Shown one piece after another: positions 15,974-25,619 of a DNA stretch of 64,000 nt. Under the pieces are notes generated by a model. That model was not told the DNA's origin. It was given only the letters and a program-made list of their open reading frames with translations, and did not search any database. The first letter of the stretch is position 1, and each line of letters starts with the position of its first letter. The stretch covers positions 1-64,000 of the forward strand of contig JAHHHS010000003.1 of the NCBI GenBank assembly GCA_019359215.1. The letters are read 5' to 3'. This DNA comes from Nostoc indistinguendum CM1-VF10. GTDB taxonomy: Bacteria > Cyanobacteriota > Cyanobacteriia > Cyanobacteriales > Nostocaceae. A program made the position numbers and the translations under genes.

Positions 15974-17560
15974 TCAGCTAGCAGAAACGGTTAAACTGCC
16001 GGGTTTCTGAAGATCACCTTGCAAAACCACACCTCGCTGATTGGCATGGATATGACGCAAAATCTTGTAAATTGCCTCAACTTGCTCTGATGCGCCTGCT
16101 TTCTCTGCAAGTTCGTCAAGAGAAATGGGAGCTTTTTCTTTTTGCAGCACTGCTACGACTCGTGTTTGCAAATCGAGAATGGAGGCGGCTGCTTTTTTGC
16201 CAGCTTCTACCCCTGGTTGATGGTAGGCGTTGACGTTGACTAAGCTAGCGTATAAACCAACAGCGCGCTCATACAAAGCAATTAATGCCCCTACAGTTCG
16301 GGGGTTAACTTGGGGAATCGTGACTGTAATCGAATCGCGGTGATTTTCATAAAGCGCTTGTCGGGTTCCTTGGAGAAAACCTGATAGATAATCGCCTGAT
16401 GTAACTCCTGGATCTATTTCAGTGGATGGGCCGTGACGATCTTCCAACACTTCGATGAAGGTAGCAAAGAAATTCGCTACACCCTCACGTAACTGTTGGA
16501 CGTAAGCGTGTTGATCTGTTGAGCCTTTGTTGCCATAAACGGCAATACCTTGATGGACAACGTTACCGTCTAAATCTTTTTCCTTGCCCAAGGATTCCAT
16601 CACCAGCTGTTGCAAATAGCGACTGAACAAAAATAAGCTGTCCTTGTAAGGTAGGACAACCATATCTTTTTCGCCCTTTCCATTGCCTGCAAAATACCAA
16701 GACAAAGCAAGCAAAGCTGCTGGGTTATTTTTCACATCTGAGACGCGGGTAGCGTCATCCATCTCTTTTGCACCATCTAGCATGGCACGAACATCAATGC
16801 CCTGCAATGCGGCTGGTACTAGCCCCACAGCAGACATTTCTGAGGTGCGTCCTCCCACCCAGTCATACATGGGGAATCTAGCCAGCCAACCTTCATCTTT
16901 GGCAAGTTTATCGAGGTTGCTGTCAACGCTGGTAATTGCTACCGCATATTGAGCAAATTCCAAATTGTGTCCGGCGTAGGCTTTTTTAACTTCAATCATG
17001 CCGTTGCGAGGTTCCGGTGTTCCTCCAGATTTGGAGATTACCAAAACCAAGGTGCTGGCAAGGCTATTTCGTAAATGATTGATAACGCGATCGATACCTG
17101 CTGGATCGTTGTTATCGATAAAGTGAATTTTCAGGGGCGGGAAATCAGGAGCGAGAGCTTCCGCGACGAATTGGGGACCGAGGGCGGAACCACCAATGCC
17201 AATGGAGATAATATCCGTGAAGCGGCTTGCTCTGGGAGGATGAATAGCACCTGTTTGGACTTTTTCCGCAAAAGCTTCGATTTGTTCTAGGGTTTGGACA
17301 ATTTCTTGTGTAAGTTCTGGAGTTGGCGCTAAATCAGGATTTCGCAGCCAGTAGTGTCCAACCATGCGATTCTCGTCAGGATTTGCGATCGCACCCTTCT
17401 CCAGTTGAGCCATATCCGCAAACGCCTTGTCAAACTTCGGCTGCAACGATTTTACAAAGGCATCATCGAACCGGATTCGACTCACATCTAAGTACAGTCC
17501 CAATCCCTCGTGGAAATATAACCAGTTTTGGTATCTTTGCCAAAGTGCCCTAGCATCCAT
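15974..17560 (-). CDS. pgi: Glucose-6-phosphate isomerase
   Basis: A cytosolic glycolytic/pentose-phosphate enzyme that interconverts glucose-6-phosphate and fructose-6-phosphate. The 528-residue protein has the two sugar-phosphate isomerase signatures, [12 protein letters not shown] and [12 protein letters not shown], plus [14 protein letters not shown]. The catalytic-site [16 protein letters not shown] and [11 protein letters not shown] segments are also present. The length fits cyanobacterial enzymes. It is monocistronic, with the long hairpin downstream. Confidence 0.96.
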   Translation of the reverse strand: MDARALWQRYQNWLYFHEGLGLYLDVSRIRFDDAFVKSLQPKFDKAFADMAQLEKGAIANPDENRMVGHYWLRNPDLAPTPELTQEIVQTLEQIEAFAEKVQTGAIHPPRASRFTDIISIGIGGSALGPQFVAEALAPDFPPLKIHFIDNNDPAGIDRVINHLRNSLASTLVLVISKSGGTPEPRNGMIEVKKAYAGHNLEFAQYAVAITSVDSNLDKLAKDEGWLARFPMYDWVGGRTSEMSAVGLVPAALQGIDVRAMLDGAKEMDDATRVSDVKNNPAALLALSWYFAGNGKGEKDMVVLPYKDSLFLFSRYLQQLVMESLGKEKDLDGNVVHQGIAVYGNKGSTDQHAYVQQLREGVANFFATFIEVLEDRHGPSTEIDPGVTSGDYLSGFLQGTRQALYENHRDSITVTIPQVNPRTVGALIALYERAVGLYASLVNVNAYHQPGVEAGKKAAASILDLQTRVVAVLQKEKAPISLDELAEKAGASEQVEAIYKILRHIHANQRGVVLQGDLQKPGSLTVSAS

Positions 17561-17673
17561 AGGGAAATCTCAAATAAAGTGTTTTCTCAAAAACCAGTTT
17601 AATGGAAGGTTATAGCGATCCCTGCCTAGCGTTATACAGTTTACAGTTTTAAGTGTTCCCTTAGCTCCTCAAT

Positions 17674-17931
17674 TCACACATCTGGCATAGGGATGACACG
17701 CAAAAATTTCACAATTTCACCCCTGATTTCTATACCAATCAGGTAATTATCTAAGGTGAAGCGGTGAAAAATTCCCTCACCATCAAGCTGTCGCAGTTCT
17801 TTTAGATCACTCAGTTGCCACTTTTGGGCTAACTCAATAAAGACAAAATCATGCACCCGCTCGTAGGCAGCAGGTTCTAAATTTTTCAGGTCTAGCAAAA
17901 AAGACCTTGCATAGCGCATTTCCAGACTCAC
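17674..17931 (-). CDS. RelE/ParE-type toxin
   Basis: An 85-residue protein with the compact RelE/ParE fold pattern: an N-terminal strand plus long helix (FLLDLKNLEPAAYERVHDFVF), then KELRQLDGEGIFHRFTLDNYLIGIEI and the closing strand KFLRVIPM. RelE-type toxins act as ribosome-dependent mRNA interferases. The second gene of a pair, it lies 62 bp after a small antitoxin-like gene on the same strand. Confidence 0.7.
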   Translation of the reverse strand: MSLEMRYARSFLLDLKNLEPAAYERVHDFVFIELAQKWQLSDLKELRQLDGEGIFHRFTLDNYLIGIEIRGEIVKFLRVIPMPDV

Positions 17932-17993
17932 TAGGCGTTACCTTAACCAAAACTTGAGGGGTCACTGGCACTAGAAAAGAAAGCCCTGCTGAA

Positions 17994-18191
17994 TTAGAAA
18001 AACATCAACAGTCGTACCGCTTCTTCATGGGTTAAGATATCCCACGGCTGCTGCGATCGCTTAACTTGTTGTATCGCTTTGAGCATATAAAAGTCACAAT
18101 GTAAAGCTTCCAGAACATCCCAAATGTCTTGCAAATCTTCATCGGCTAACTGCTCAATTAAATGATGCATCCTCAGTCGCAGCAAATTCAT
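17994..18191 (-). CDS. Antitoxin-like small protein
   Basis: A 65-residue protein resembling the antitoxins paired with RelE toxins in cyanobacteria: a short N-terminal segment with HHLIEQLADEDLQDIWDVLEAL, a long helix, and the C-terminal LTHEEAVRLL tail thought to wrap the toxin. It precedes the toxin gene, the usual order for type II pairs. Identification rests on size, order and tail motif only. Confidence 0.6.
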   Translation of the reverse strand: MNLLRLRMHHLIEQLADEDLQDIWDVLEALHCDFYMLKAIQQVKRSQQPWDILTHEEAVRLLMFF

Positions 18192-18307
18192 AGGCTAATT
18201 AGTCCTACCAGCAAACACTAACAATAAGTAGTATTCCCAAAAAATTAATAAGGCTTAACGGCAATCTAGCACTATGCTCAAGCTACGCTAAAATTTATTC
18301 GCCCGAA

Positions 18308-18352
18308 GGAGAGGGCAGGGGGAGCAGGGGGAGATGAGGGGGATGAGGGAGA
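18308..18352. repeat. Purine-rich short tandem repeat
   Basis: AGGGGGAGCAGGGGGAGATGAGGGGGATGAGGG-type repeats. They are followed by a CCCAATGCCCAATGCCCCATTCCC stretch just upstream of the amino acid transporter gene. Same family as 6495-6548. Confidence 0.65.
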
Positions 18353-18428
18353 ATTATTGAACAAGTTTCTTCCTTGTCTTTTCGCAATGCCCAATGCCCA
18401 ATGCCCCATTCCCAAATAACTATTTAAT

Positions 18429-19562
18429 ATGGTTGACTATCTCATTTTCTTAGCAATTTCTACAGCACTTTTTGCTCTATTCGCTCTAGGACTCAATTTA
18501 CAATGGGGCTTTACGGGATTAATTAACTTTGGTCATATTGCTTTCATGACTTTGGGAGCATATACCAGCGTATTATTAAACTTAAAGGGTGTCCCCCTAC
18601 TGTTATCGGCACTGGCTGGGGCAATTGTCGCCGCCTTATTGGGTTTGGTAATTGGTTTTGCAACTCTACGCTTACGAGAAGATTATCTAGGAATTGTCAC
18701 TATTGGTACGGGTGAATTAATTCGTTTGGTAGTAAATAATCAGGAATTACCTGTGGGTGACACCTGGGTTTCTGGGGCGTTTGGTGTGCAAAGTTATCCC
18801 ATCCCCCTATCCGCAGAGCCGAATTTGTTAGTCAGATTTGTGATGATTGGGCTTTTGACACTGTTAGCTGCTGTAACTTTCTTTTCGTTGTGGCGATGGA
18901 TTCGTACCACCCAAATATCTCGAACTACTGATTTAGGCAAAAGGACAACTAGCAAACAAGAATTTATATCCCGCTTGGGAGTGGGAATTGTGTTAGCAGC
19001 TTTGGCAGCAGCGATTTATATTTCTGGGGTGATCGGACTGTATAATTACAACCCAAAAGCCGGTTTAATGCTGGTGTTGCTGTTGGTTTTAGCATTCGTA
19101 TACTGGCGCTTAGAAATTTTGGTGCGATCGCCTTGGGGTAGAATTCTTAAAGCCATCCGTGAAGATGAAGAAATTCCCAAGGCGCTGGGGAAAAATGTCT
19201 TTTGGTATAAATTACAATCTCTCATGTTAGGGGGTGCGATCGCAGGTATCGCTGGTGCTTTCTTCGCTTGGCAACTCAGTGCAATTTATCCTGATAATTT
19301 TCAACCGCAGATTACCTTTGACACTTGGATTATGGTGATTTTAGGCGGTTCTGGTAGTAATGTTGGCACAATCTTAGGTGCAGTAATTTTCTTTGCTTAC
19401 GATGCGCTGACGCGGGAAGTTCTACCCAGAATCGTTACTCTTGATGAAGCCCGTTTGGGTGCATTTCGGATCATGGTAATCGGACTAATTCTGATGGTAC
19501 TGATGATTTGGCGACCTCAAGGTATTCTAGGGAAAAAGGAGGAACTTACTCTTGGTAAATAA
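18429..19562 (+). CDS. livM: Branched-chain/neutral amino acid ABC transporter permease (LivM type)
   Basis: A 377-residue inner-membrane permease with about ten hydrophobic segments and the LivM signatures NLQWGFTGLINFGHIAFMTLGAYT near residue 25 and the cytoplasmic EAA-like loop SPWGRILKAIREDEEIPKALGKN. In Anabaena, LivM-type permeases serve the N-I/N-II neutral amino acid uptake systems that recover amino acids leaking from filaments (family knowledge). Its 3' end overlaps the next gene by 11 nt, so the two are coupled. The periplasmic binding protein and LivH/LivF genes are not in this window. Confidence 0.92.
   Translation: MVDYLIFLAISTALFALFALGLNLQWGFTGLINFGHIAFMTLGAYTSVLLNLKGVPLLLSALAGAIVAALLGLVIGFATLRLREDYLGIVTIGTGELIRLVVNNQELPVGDTWVSGAFGVQSYPIPLSAEPNLLVRFVMIGLLTLLAAVTFFSLWRWIRTTQISRTTDLGKRTTSKQEFISRLGVGIVLAALAAAIYISGVIGLYNYNPKAGLMLVLLLVLAFVYWRLEILVRSPWGRILKAIREDEEIPKALGKNVFWYKLQSLMLGGAIAGIAGAFFAWQLSAIYPDNFQPQITFDTWIMVILGGSGSNVGTILGAVIFFAYDALTREVLPRIVTLDEARLGAFRIMVIGLILMVLMIWRPQGILGKKEELTLGK
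19536..19542 (+). promoter_or_regulatory. Strong ribosome-binding site deciding a TTG start
   Basis: A perfect AAGGAGG lies inside the livM 3' end, 9 nt before the TTG at 19552. It fixes that unusual start codon for the ATPase gene. Confidence 0.7.
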
Positions 19563-20334
19563 TCAGTCACCGCCACTTCCCCTTTTGGTAGCCACTGGAC
19601 TTTCTAAAAGTTTTGGTGGTATCAAAGCAGTTAATGAGGCCAAAATCGAAGTTGCTAAAGGCAGCATTACAGGTTTGATTGGCCCCAATGGCGCTGGTAA
19701 AACTACTTTATTTAACTTACTCTCAAACTTCATCCGCCCAGATAAAGGACGAGTGATTTTTGACGGTGAACCGATTCACAATTTGCAACCATATCAAATT
19801 GCCCAGCAAGGAGTAATCCGCACCTTTCAAGTTGCACGAACTCTCTCGCGGTTATCGGTGTTAGAAAATATGCTGCTGGCGGCGCAAAAACAAACGGGTG
19901 AGAACTTTTGGCAAGTGCAGTTGCAACCGCACATCGTAGCTAAGGAAGAAAAGCAACTGCAAGAGCGAGCAATGTTTCTATTAGAATCAGTGGGCTTGGC
20001 AAAAAAAGCGCACGATTACGCTGGTTGCTTGTCTGGTGGACAACGCAAGCTGCTGGAAATGGGACGGGCGTTAATGACTAATCCCAAGTTAATTTTGTTG
20101 GATGAACCAGCTGCTGGGGTGAATCCAAAATTGATTGATGATATTTGCGATCGCATCATCACTTGGAACCGTCAAGATGGCATGACCTTTTTGATTATTG
20201 AACACAATATGGATGTAATTATGTCCTTGTGCGATCGCGTTTGGGTACTTGCCGAAGGACAGAATTTGGCTGATGGTTCACCAGCAGAAATTCAAACTAA
20301 TCCCAAAGTTCTAGAAGCTTATTTGGGAAAATAG
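19552..20334 (+). CDS. livG: Branched-chain/neutral amino acid ABC transporter ATPase (LivG type)
   Basis: A 260-residue ABC ATPase. Walker A is GPNGAGKTTL (near residue 42), the signature motif is LSGGQRKLLEMGRAL, Walker B is LILLDEPAAGVNP, and the H-loop is IIEHNMDVI. The extended VARTLSRLSVLENML stretch and PxxxxA-V-N-P ending are typical of LivG rather than LivF. The start is TTG at 19552, backed by a perfect Shine-Dalgarno sequence inside livM. Confidence 0.93.
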   Translation: MVNNQSPPLPLLVATGLSKSFGGIKAVNEAKIEVAKGSITGLIGPNGAGKTTLFNLLSNFIRPDKGRVIFDGEPIHNLQPYQIAQQGVIRTFQVARTLSRLSVLENMLLAAQKQTGENFWQVQLQPHIVAKEEKQLQERAMFLLESVGLAKKAHDYAGCLSGGQRKLLEMGRALMTNPKLILLDEPAAGVNPKLIDDICDRIITWNRQDGMTFLIIEHNMDVIMSLCDRVWVLAEGQNLADGSPAEIQTNPKVLEAYLGK

Positions 20335-20353
20335 AGTGGGATTGGCTTTGTGT

Positions 20354-20390
20354 TCCAAAGCTCTCCCCCACAAGGAGAGAGGCTTTTATT
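20354..20390 (+). terminator. Probable terminator after livG
   Basis: GCTCTCC (20360-20366) and GGAGAG (20374-20379) form a short GC-rich stem followed by AGGCTTTTATTCTT. It lies 25-45 bp after the livG stop. Confidence 0.5.
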
Positions 20391-20519
20391 CTTACTCTGA
20401 TTCGCTGCTAGGAAACGGTTTCAGGCTTAGGTTTGAGAGAACGCCGCACACGGTGTCAAATCTTCGGAAATTTGTCTCTTGTTAAAATCGAGTTGCACTC
20501 CTAGTGGAAAAAGCTTTTT

Positions 20520-21095
20520 ATGTCAATGATGACAGTCAGAGATTTAGAGCAAGTTCAAACCGCTTTTACCGAAGCAGGTTTAGATTACCAGCTGGAACTC
20601 GAAAATGGGAAAATTTCAATTATGGGCCCGTCAGATATTGTATCCGGCGAAATCAGTAGTCGTCTCATCGCCTTTCTTTTTGCTTGGATAAATCCTCGTC
20701 GCTGGGGAAGAGTATTTGATTCTGCCGGTGGTTTCATCATGCCAGATACAAACCTCAAAGCACCCAATGTTTCCTTTGTTCGCGCTTCCCGACTTCTCCA
20801 AAGTCCTCGTTACTTCGGAGAACTTGTCCCTGACTTGGTGGTAGAAATTAAATCTCAGAGCGATAAAATTAAACTTATAGCAGCCAAAATTTTGAAATTT
20901 ATAGAACTAGGAGCAGTTGTCGGGATTTTGATTGATCCTGATGAAGAGACAGTTACAATTTATCGCTCTATAGGCGAAGCAACGGTTTTAGAAAATGGCG
21001 AGATTTTAACTATACCAGAACTTTTTCCAGGTTGGGAATTGCCCGTTACTGAATTGTGGCCTCCTATTTTTACCGAGGAAGAAACACAAATTTAG
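20520..21095 (+). CDS. Uma2 family endonuclease-like protein
   Basis: A 191-residue member of the Uma2 (DUF820) PD-(D/E)XK-like family, heavily expanded in cyanobacteria, with mostly unknown function. Expected features: an N-terminal helix, YQLELENGKISIM with its conserved Glu-x-Gly, a GGFIMPDTNLKAPNVSFV strand, then LVPDLVVEIKSQSD with the E-x-K pair. It ends with the PGWELPVTELWPP motif. The protein looks intact. It is free-standing, 185 bp after livG. Confidence 0.85.
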   Translation: MSMMTVRDLEQVQTAFTEAGLDYQLELENGKISIMGPSDIVSGEISSRLIAFLFAWINPRRWGRVFDSAGGFIMPDTNLKAPNVSFVRASRLLQSPRYFGELVPDLVVEIKSQSDKIKLIAAKILKFIELGAVVGILIDPDEETVTIYRSIGEATVLENGEILTIPELFPGWELPVTELWPPIFTEEETQI

Positions 21096-21130
21096 TGAAG
21101 GATTTTGGTAGCTACTCGCTAAACAATTTC

Positions 21131-21187
21131 AAACTAATTTTGTTGGATAAACCAGTATCCGGGGTGAATCGGAGGTTTATTTTTTAA
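21131..21187 (+). pseudogene. Short relic of an ABC transporter ATPase (Walker B region)
   Basis: This stretch translates as KLILLDKPVSGVNRR and its DNA matches the livG Walker B region (about 20093-20129) at roughly 32 of 37 positions. The Walker B Glu is Lys here, and the frame stops at 21187. I infer a remnant of a second livG/livF-like gene. Confidence 0.45.
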
Positions 21188-21600
21188 TCTTCGTTATTTT
21201 CTGCAAAATTTACTTGCTCATAAAGGTCGCGCAATTCAATTTGAAAATCAACCGTTTGCAGTGATAAAGTTGCAGATTCGTGTTCAAGTTCAGTAAATAA
21301 CCATTGATTTTCCGCAGTTTTAATATACTGCATCACATGATACTGATATTGGTCAATTAAAATATATTCTTTGAATTCTGGAATAGAGCGATAATAAAGA
21401 AACTTATCGCCTTGGTCATAATTTTTAGTCGATTTAGATAAAACTTCAGCAATTAACATCGGGTTCATAACCGTTGTTGTGCTGGTTCCTGTATAAATAG
21501 GTTGTCCCTCAATCACCATTACATCGGGATAAGTATGCTGCCGATAACGGGGTATCCATAAACGCACATCACCAATATAAACATCATATTTGCTCAACAA
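21184..21600 (-). pseudogene. Uma2 family protein, 5' end lost at an IS remnant
   Basis: 138 residues corresponding to the C-terminal three quarters of a Uma2 protein: YDVYIGDVRLWIP, PDVMVIEG, PMLIAEVLSKSTKNYDQGDK with E-x-x-S, and YILIDQYQYHVMQYIK. The usual N-terminal 45-50 residues are absent. Upstream of the YDVYIG segment only a TTG is available, and the DNA changes into transposase coding sequence on the opposite strand. I infer disruption by the neighbouring IS element. Confidence 0.65.
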
Positions 21601-22786
21601 AAATATTATAAGCAGTTAGGATGTCGAGACAGGATTCTTAATTTATCGTTAATGGTAGCAGCAGTATTAACACTGTTGTGGCGACAAGTTCCTGGCGTTC
21701 AAGAGTTGAATCGTCTGTTAGCACGAGAAGGTTTATTATGGTGTCATCCCACAAAAGTTGCTCAACAATCATTATCAGAAAGATTTTTAGTTTTCCCTGC
21801 TGAATTATTTGAGCGGGTCTTTAAAGATTTACTACCTCAGTTACAATTAAATTGGCAGCAACGACTTAGGCGAACACTGCCAGACAGCGAAAAGTCAAGC
21901 ACGGGCGAATTTTGAACATATTTGGATAGCTGATGGCTCCACATTAGAAGCATTATTTCGCAAGCTCAAAAGCCTGGAAGAGTTAAAAACAGGACAGTTA
22001 GCCGGAAAAATTTGTACAGTTATTGATTTGGTAACTCGTTTACCCGTCGAGGTTTGGTTTAACACTAATCCCGCAGCATCAGACACCAATTTTGAAACTG
22101 CATTACTAAATTTACTATCTCCTAAAACTCTAATTTTACTTGATAGAGGTTTTTATCATTTCCAATTTTTACAACAACTTATTGACCAAGAAGTTCATTT
22201 TATTACTCGCTTAAAAGCCAAAGCATCTATTAAATACTTAAAGATTTTTAGCTATGACCATTCGGTTGAAGATCGATTGATTCAACTTGGAACTGTTCGT
22301 CGTGGCGCACCAATTCTCACTTTACGTTTAATCGAAATTAAAATTGGTAAAACTAGCTATTCTTACATTACTTCTATCCTTGACCCCAAAATATTACCTC
22401 CCTATGTCGTTGCAGATTTATATTGTCGAAGATGGAGAGTTGAAGAAGCTTTCTACGCAGTAAAACGCTTACTGGGGCTATCTTATTTGTGGACTGGTTC
22501 TATTAATGGTATAAAGCTACAAGTCTGGGCTACTTGGTTATTTTATGCTGTTTTGATTGACTTAGGAGATGCTGTTGCAGACGAATTATCTCTGCCATTT
22601 GACCGCATTTCTTTGGAGATGATATTTCGCGGTTTGTACCATTTTAGTGTCGCAAATGACAAAGGCAAAGCGGATGACCCGATTAAGTACTTCGCTGCCC
22701 CAGAGAATCAAGACTTAGGCGTGGTTAAATATCTTCGAAAGCCAGTCTCCAAGCTAGATTTGTCTCCTTTTCCTGCACCCTCTTGA
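21592..22786 (+). pseudogene. IS4-family transposase, frameshifted and 5'-truncated
   Basis: The reading frame is open without a start from about 21592 (GCRDRILNLSLMVAAVLTLLW) and runs to 21915, then shifts. AKSQARANFEHIWIADGSTLEALF continues in another frame to 22786. The break lies near 21888-21892 after RTLPDS and is explained by a 2-nt loss or 1-nt gain. DDE landmarks remain: IADGST (first D), LLDRGFYHF (second D), and YCRRWRVEEAFYAVKRLLGL, the Y-(2)-R-(3)-E-(6)-K signature of IS4. N-terminal residues normally ahead of the first helix are missing. Almost certainly inactive. Confidence 0.8.
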
Positions 22787-22800
22787 CAAATGTGCAATCA
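21592..22800 (+). mobile_element. IS4-family insertion sequence remnant
   Basis: The element is recognisable by its transposase. The left end appears truncated against the Uma2 gene, and I could not find terminal inverted repeats or a target duplication. The right boundary is not resolved and may lie beyond 22786. Confidence 0.55.
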
Positions 22801-22921
22801 CTCTAACCTCTTACGAGTGGGCATAGAGACTGTTTTACTTCTGTTAGCGTCGCAGGGTGTAGTCTATTTTGACTCCTGAATTCTGCTATATTAATTTGCC
22901 ATAGATCATATTCATCTATGT

Positions 22922-23386
22922 TTAAATCTGTAAAAGTATTTGTTTAAGTTCTTGGCTAATTTCTGCTGCTTCGGCATCACTTACCCACTTGCCTAAACCT
23001 AGTTGATTGAGTAAGTTTTTTATTCGTAGATAAATTAACAGTTTAAGATTTCCTATAGGCATAGTTGATGAACGAGGAATAATGTGAAAGTGGATGTGCT
23101 TGACTTGTTCTCCCCACGAACAAACATGAATCTTAGCGGGTTTAACTATTTGTGAAAGTGCTGAACAGGTGTTTTGGATAATTCCCCCTAATGCACTCGC
23201 TTCTTCTGGTGTAAGTTGTGCTAAATGTTCACAATGACGTTTGAGTTTGATAATTAAATATCCTGGTAACAAAACAGGATTCAAAGAATGTTCTACAACC
23301 CAGTAATCATCTTCATAAATAACCCCACCAGGTGCTTGTACTTTTCCAGCCAGTACTCTGCAAGCAAGGCATTCATCCACTAGCAT
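22922..23386 (-). CDS. HIT family (histidine triad) nucleotide hydrolase-like protein
   Basis: A 154-residue protein with the histidine-triad active site HIHFHIIPR (His-x-His-x-His) near residue 98, preceded by the Cys-x-x-Cys opening (ECLACRVL) often seen in HIT proteins. HIT enzymes hydrolyse nucleoside phosphoramidates or dinucleotides. The C-terminal 45 residues form an extra helical region. The start is supported by AAGGAG about 9 nt upstream. It lies 45 bp after the ArsR-type gene on the same strand and is probably co-transcribed and controlled by the 23999-24028 palindrome. Confidence 0.85.
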   Translation of the reverse strand: MLVDECLACRVLAGKVQAPGGVIYEDDYWVVEHSLNPVLLPGYLIIKLKRHCEHLAQLTPEEASALGGIIQNTCSALSQIVKPAKIHVCSWGEQVKHIHFHIIPRSSTMPIGNLKLLIYLRIKNLLNQLGLGKWVSDAEAAEISQELKQILLQI

Positions 23387-23431
23387 CCATCATCTCCTTG
23401 TCACTGAAATTTAATACATAACTTTCATAAT

Positions 23432-23992
23432 TTATGTTGTACGCCAATAAACACCATTTTCTCGCTGCATTAACTGGCAAGCAATGAACTCCCGTCGCAG
23501 GGTGGCGTAGTCGGGATGGTAGCGTTTAAGAATGTCATTTACCAGGCGTTCAGGGTAGTTGACTCCTATATCAAACTGCTTTGCTAACCACTTGAGAATT
23601 ACTAGACGCTTTTTACGACTAGCGGGGATTTCCTTAAGGTATCCGCCCTCGAAATAGTTTTTCAACACTTTGCTTTCCCAAGCCTCAGTATCCACATCCT
23701 CAATCAAGGATGCTATCTTCTCAGGTGTAAAAATTTCCTTACTGATGCTTTGCAAAGCCTCGCTATCCAACTGGTACAGACGGCTATTACCTTCAGGACG
23801 CATTGTCAGCAAATTTAGCTCTTTAAGTTTTGCTAAATGATGAGATACCGTCGGTTCCTTGAGTTGCAGTAGCGCCGCCAATTCTTCGACACTGCACTCC
23901 TGATTCGCCAGAATACCTACAATTTTCAATCGGCTATCATCCGCTAATGCCTTGAAAAAGCGCAGTAAGATGTTAAATTGCTCTGGTTGCAT
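23432..23992 (-). CDS. ArsR-family transcriptional regulator with DUF2087 domain
   Basis: A 186-residue regulator. Residues 8-85 form an ArsR-type winged helix (FKALADDSRLKIVGILANQE, recognition helix KEPTVSHHLAKLKELNL). Residues 115-180 match DUF2087 (SRKKRLVILKWLAKQFDIGVNYPERLVNDIL, then YHPDYATLRREFI). There is no obvious metal-binding Cys pair, so the ligand is unknown. A perfect 12-bp inverted repeat lies 7 bp upstream of its start, strongly suggesting autorepression. The HIT gene follows. Confidence 0.88.
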   Translation of the reverse strand: MQPEQFNILLRFFKALADDSRLKIVGILANQECSVEELAALLQLKEPTVSHHLAKLKELNLLTMRPEGNSRLYQLDSEALQSISKEIFTPEKIASLIEDVDTEAWESKVLKNYFEGGYLKEIPASRKKRLVILKWLAKQFDIGVNYPERLVNDILKRYHPDYATLRREFIACQLMQRENGVYWRTT

Positions 23993-23998
23993 AACTAA

Positions 23999-24028
23999 CT
24001 TCTAATTAGATAGATGTCTAATTAGAAG
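23999..24028. promoter_or_regulatory. Perfect 12-6-12 inverted repeat, likely ArsR operator
   Basis: CTTCTAATTAGA (23999-24010), spacer TAGATG, TCTAATTAGAAG (24017-24028). It lies just upstream of the ArsR start codon (23992). A further half-site-like TATCTAATCG lies at 24031-24040. Placement over the promoter suggests autoregulation. Confidence 0.7.
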
Positions 24029-24048
24029 TATATCTAATCGAAAAGCTC

Positions 24049-24081
24049 AAATCCCCAACTTCTTGCAGAAGCCGGGGATTT
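24049..24081. terminator. Hairpin downstream of hemA
   Basis: AAATCCCC (24049-24056) and GGGGATTT (24074-24081), with inner CTTC/GAAG pairing, lie just past the hemA stop. The T-rich flank is on the plus-strand side. Confidence 0.6.
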
Positions 24082-24092
24082 TGTTGTTAAAT

Positions 24093-25379
24093 TTAACTAA
24101 ATTGTTCCTCTGCATCCAGGTTGAACAGCATTTGCAGAGTTTGCATACAGCGCCGTCTGGCTTCAACATCTTGCTGCGATCGCAACTGTACCATCGGGTC
24201 ATGTAAAATTTTATTGACAATTCCCCGTGTTAATGCCTCAATCACTTCTTGATGTTTTTCAGCGAATTCCGAACCCAATCTCGACAAAGCTTTTTCTAAT
24301 TCTTGTTCACGGATGGTTTCGACTTTATTTCGCAGACAGCTAATAGTGGTAACAGTTTCAAGAGAGCGCCACCAAATATCAAAAGCTTCCACTTCCTCCT
24401 CTAAAAGTCGCTCGGCTTCCTGTGCAATCTTCCGACGGCTTTCGTAGTTTTGCGCCACTACAGCCTTCAAATCATCCACATTAAACGCCTGCACATTTTC
24501 TAGTTCATTGACATCCGCATGAACATTACGCGGCACAGAAATATCAAATAACATCAAAGAGCGCTGAACTTCTAAAACCATTTCCAACTTGGCACGGTCA
24601 AGTATTGGCTCCGTTGCCGAAGTACTTGTAAATACCAAATCACTCTCGGCAATTAAAGTCATCATTTCTGATAACGGATGAATTTGGATAGGTTGCCCAG
24701 GGAACTGTTTCGCCAATTCTTGGGCACGTTCACGAGAGCGATTTACAATACTAATTTCCACAGCACCTTTAGAAAGTAGGTGTTGCACTAATAGCCGCGA
24801 CATTTTACCAGCGCCCAGAATTACCACTCGGCAAGCAGCTAAATTTGCGACTTTTATCTGTGCCAACTCTACAGCTGCCGAACTGATAGAGACAGCGCCA
24901 GTACCAATACTAGTTTCAGTGCGAACCCGCTTACCAGCTGTTAGCGCTTGTTTAAATAATCGATTCAAAATGGTTTTTATACCGTTATATTGCTGCCCCA
25001 GTTTGTGAGTAGTTTTCACCTGAGCCAGAATTTGACCTTCTCCAAGTACTAGACTATCTAAACCACCTGCTACCCGCATAATATGCATCACCGCATCATC
25101 ATGTAGCAGCATAAACAAGTGTTGTCTTAGAGAAAGCACGGGCAATTTACTATATTCCGCAAGAAACTGAGTTATTTCTCGAATACCTTGGTCTGCTTCA
25201 CTGGTAACAATATAAATTTCTAGGCGGTTACAAGTGCTAAGAATTGCAACTTCATCAATATGAGGATAGCTGACCAGTTGAGCGATCGCACTTTCAAGTT
25301 GTGGTTCTGGAATGCTCAGTTTTTCCCGGACTTCTACTGGGGCTGTTTTATGGCTTAACCCCACCACTGCTATATTCAT
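24093..25379 (-). CDS. hemA: Glutamyl-tRNA reductase
   Basis: The first committed enzyme of the C5 tetrapyrrole pathway. It reduces Glu-tRNA to glutamate-1-semialdehyde for chlorophyll, haem and phycobilins. The 428-residue protein has the catalytic Cys50 in [27 protein letters not shown], the NADPH-binding [12 protein letters not shown], and a C-terminal dimerisation helix rich in Glu and Arg. Transcribed toward the ArsR gene; glpX lies upstream on the same strand after a 240-bp gap. Confidence 0.97.
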   Translation of the reverse strand: MNIAVVGLSHKTAPVEVREKLSIPEPQLESAIAQLVSYPHIDEVAILSTCNRLEIYIVTSEADQGIREITQFLAEYSKLPVLSLRQHLFMLLHDDAVMHIMRVAGGLDSLVLGEGQILAQVKTTHKLGQQYNGIKTILNRLFKQALTAGKRVRTETSIGTGAVSISSAAVELAQIKVANLAACRVVILGAGKMSRLLVQHLLSKGAVEISIVNRSRERAQELAKQFPGQPIQIHPLSEMMTLIAESDLVFTSTSATEPILDRAKLEMVLEVQRSLMLFDISVPRNVHADVNELENVQAFNVDDLKAVVAQNYESRRKIAQEAERLLEEEVEAFDIWWRSLETVTTISCLRNKVETIREQELEKALSRLGSEFAEKHQEVIEALTRGIVNKILHDPMVQLRSQQDVEARRRCMQTLQMLFNLDAEEQFS

Positions 25380-25619
25380 TTGCTAAATCGTAGTTACTAG
25401 TTGGTAGTTGATAATAGGGCATTGAGTGAGAATAGGGAATGGGGAATTTATGTTTATTGGTTGGTAGTTATTCCCAGCAACAAACAACTATTAATCACTA
25501 ACTACTAACTATTAACTACATGTAAGGGTAAAGCATTTTCGTAATTATTTCCCATTTTATAGAAAGATTTATTTCCAAATGCTTCGCCCCTACTTTTAGC
25601 ATTCCCCATTCCCTAAAAA

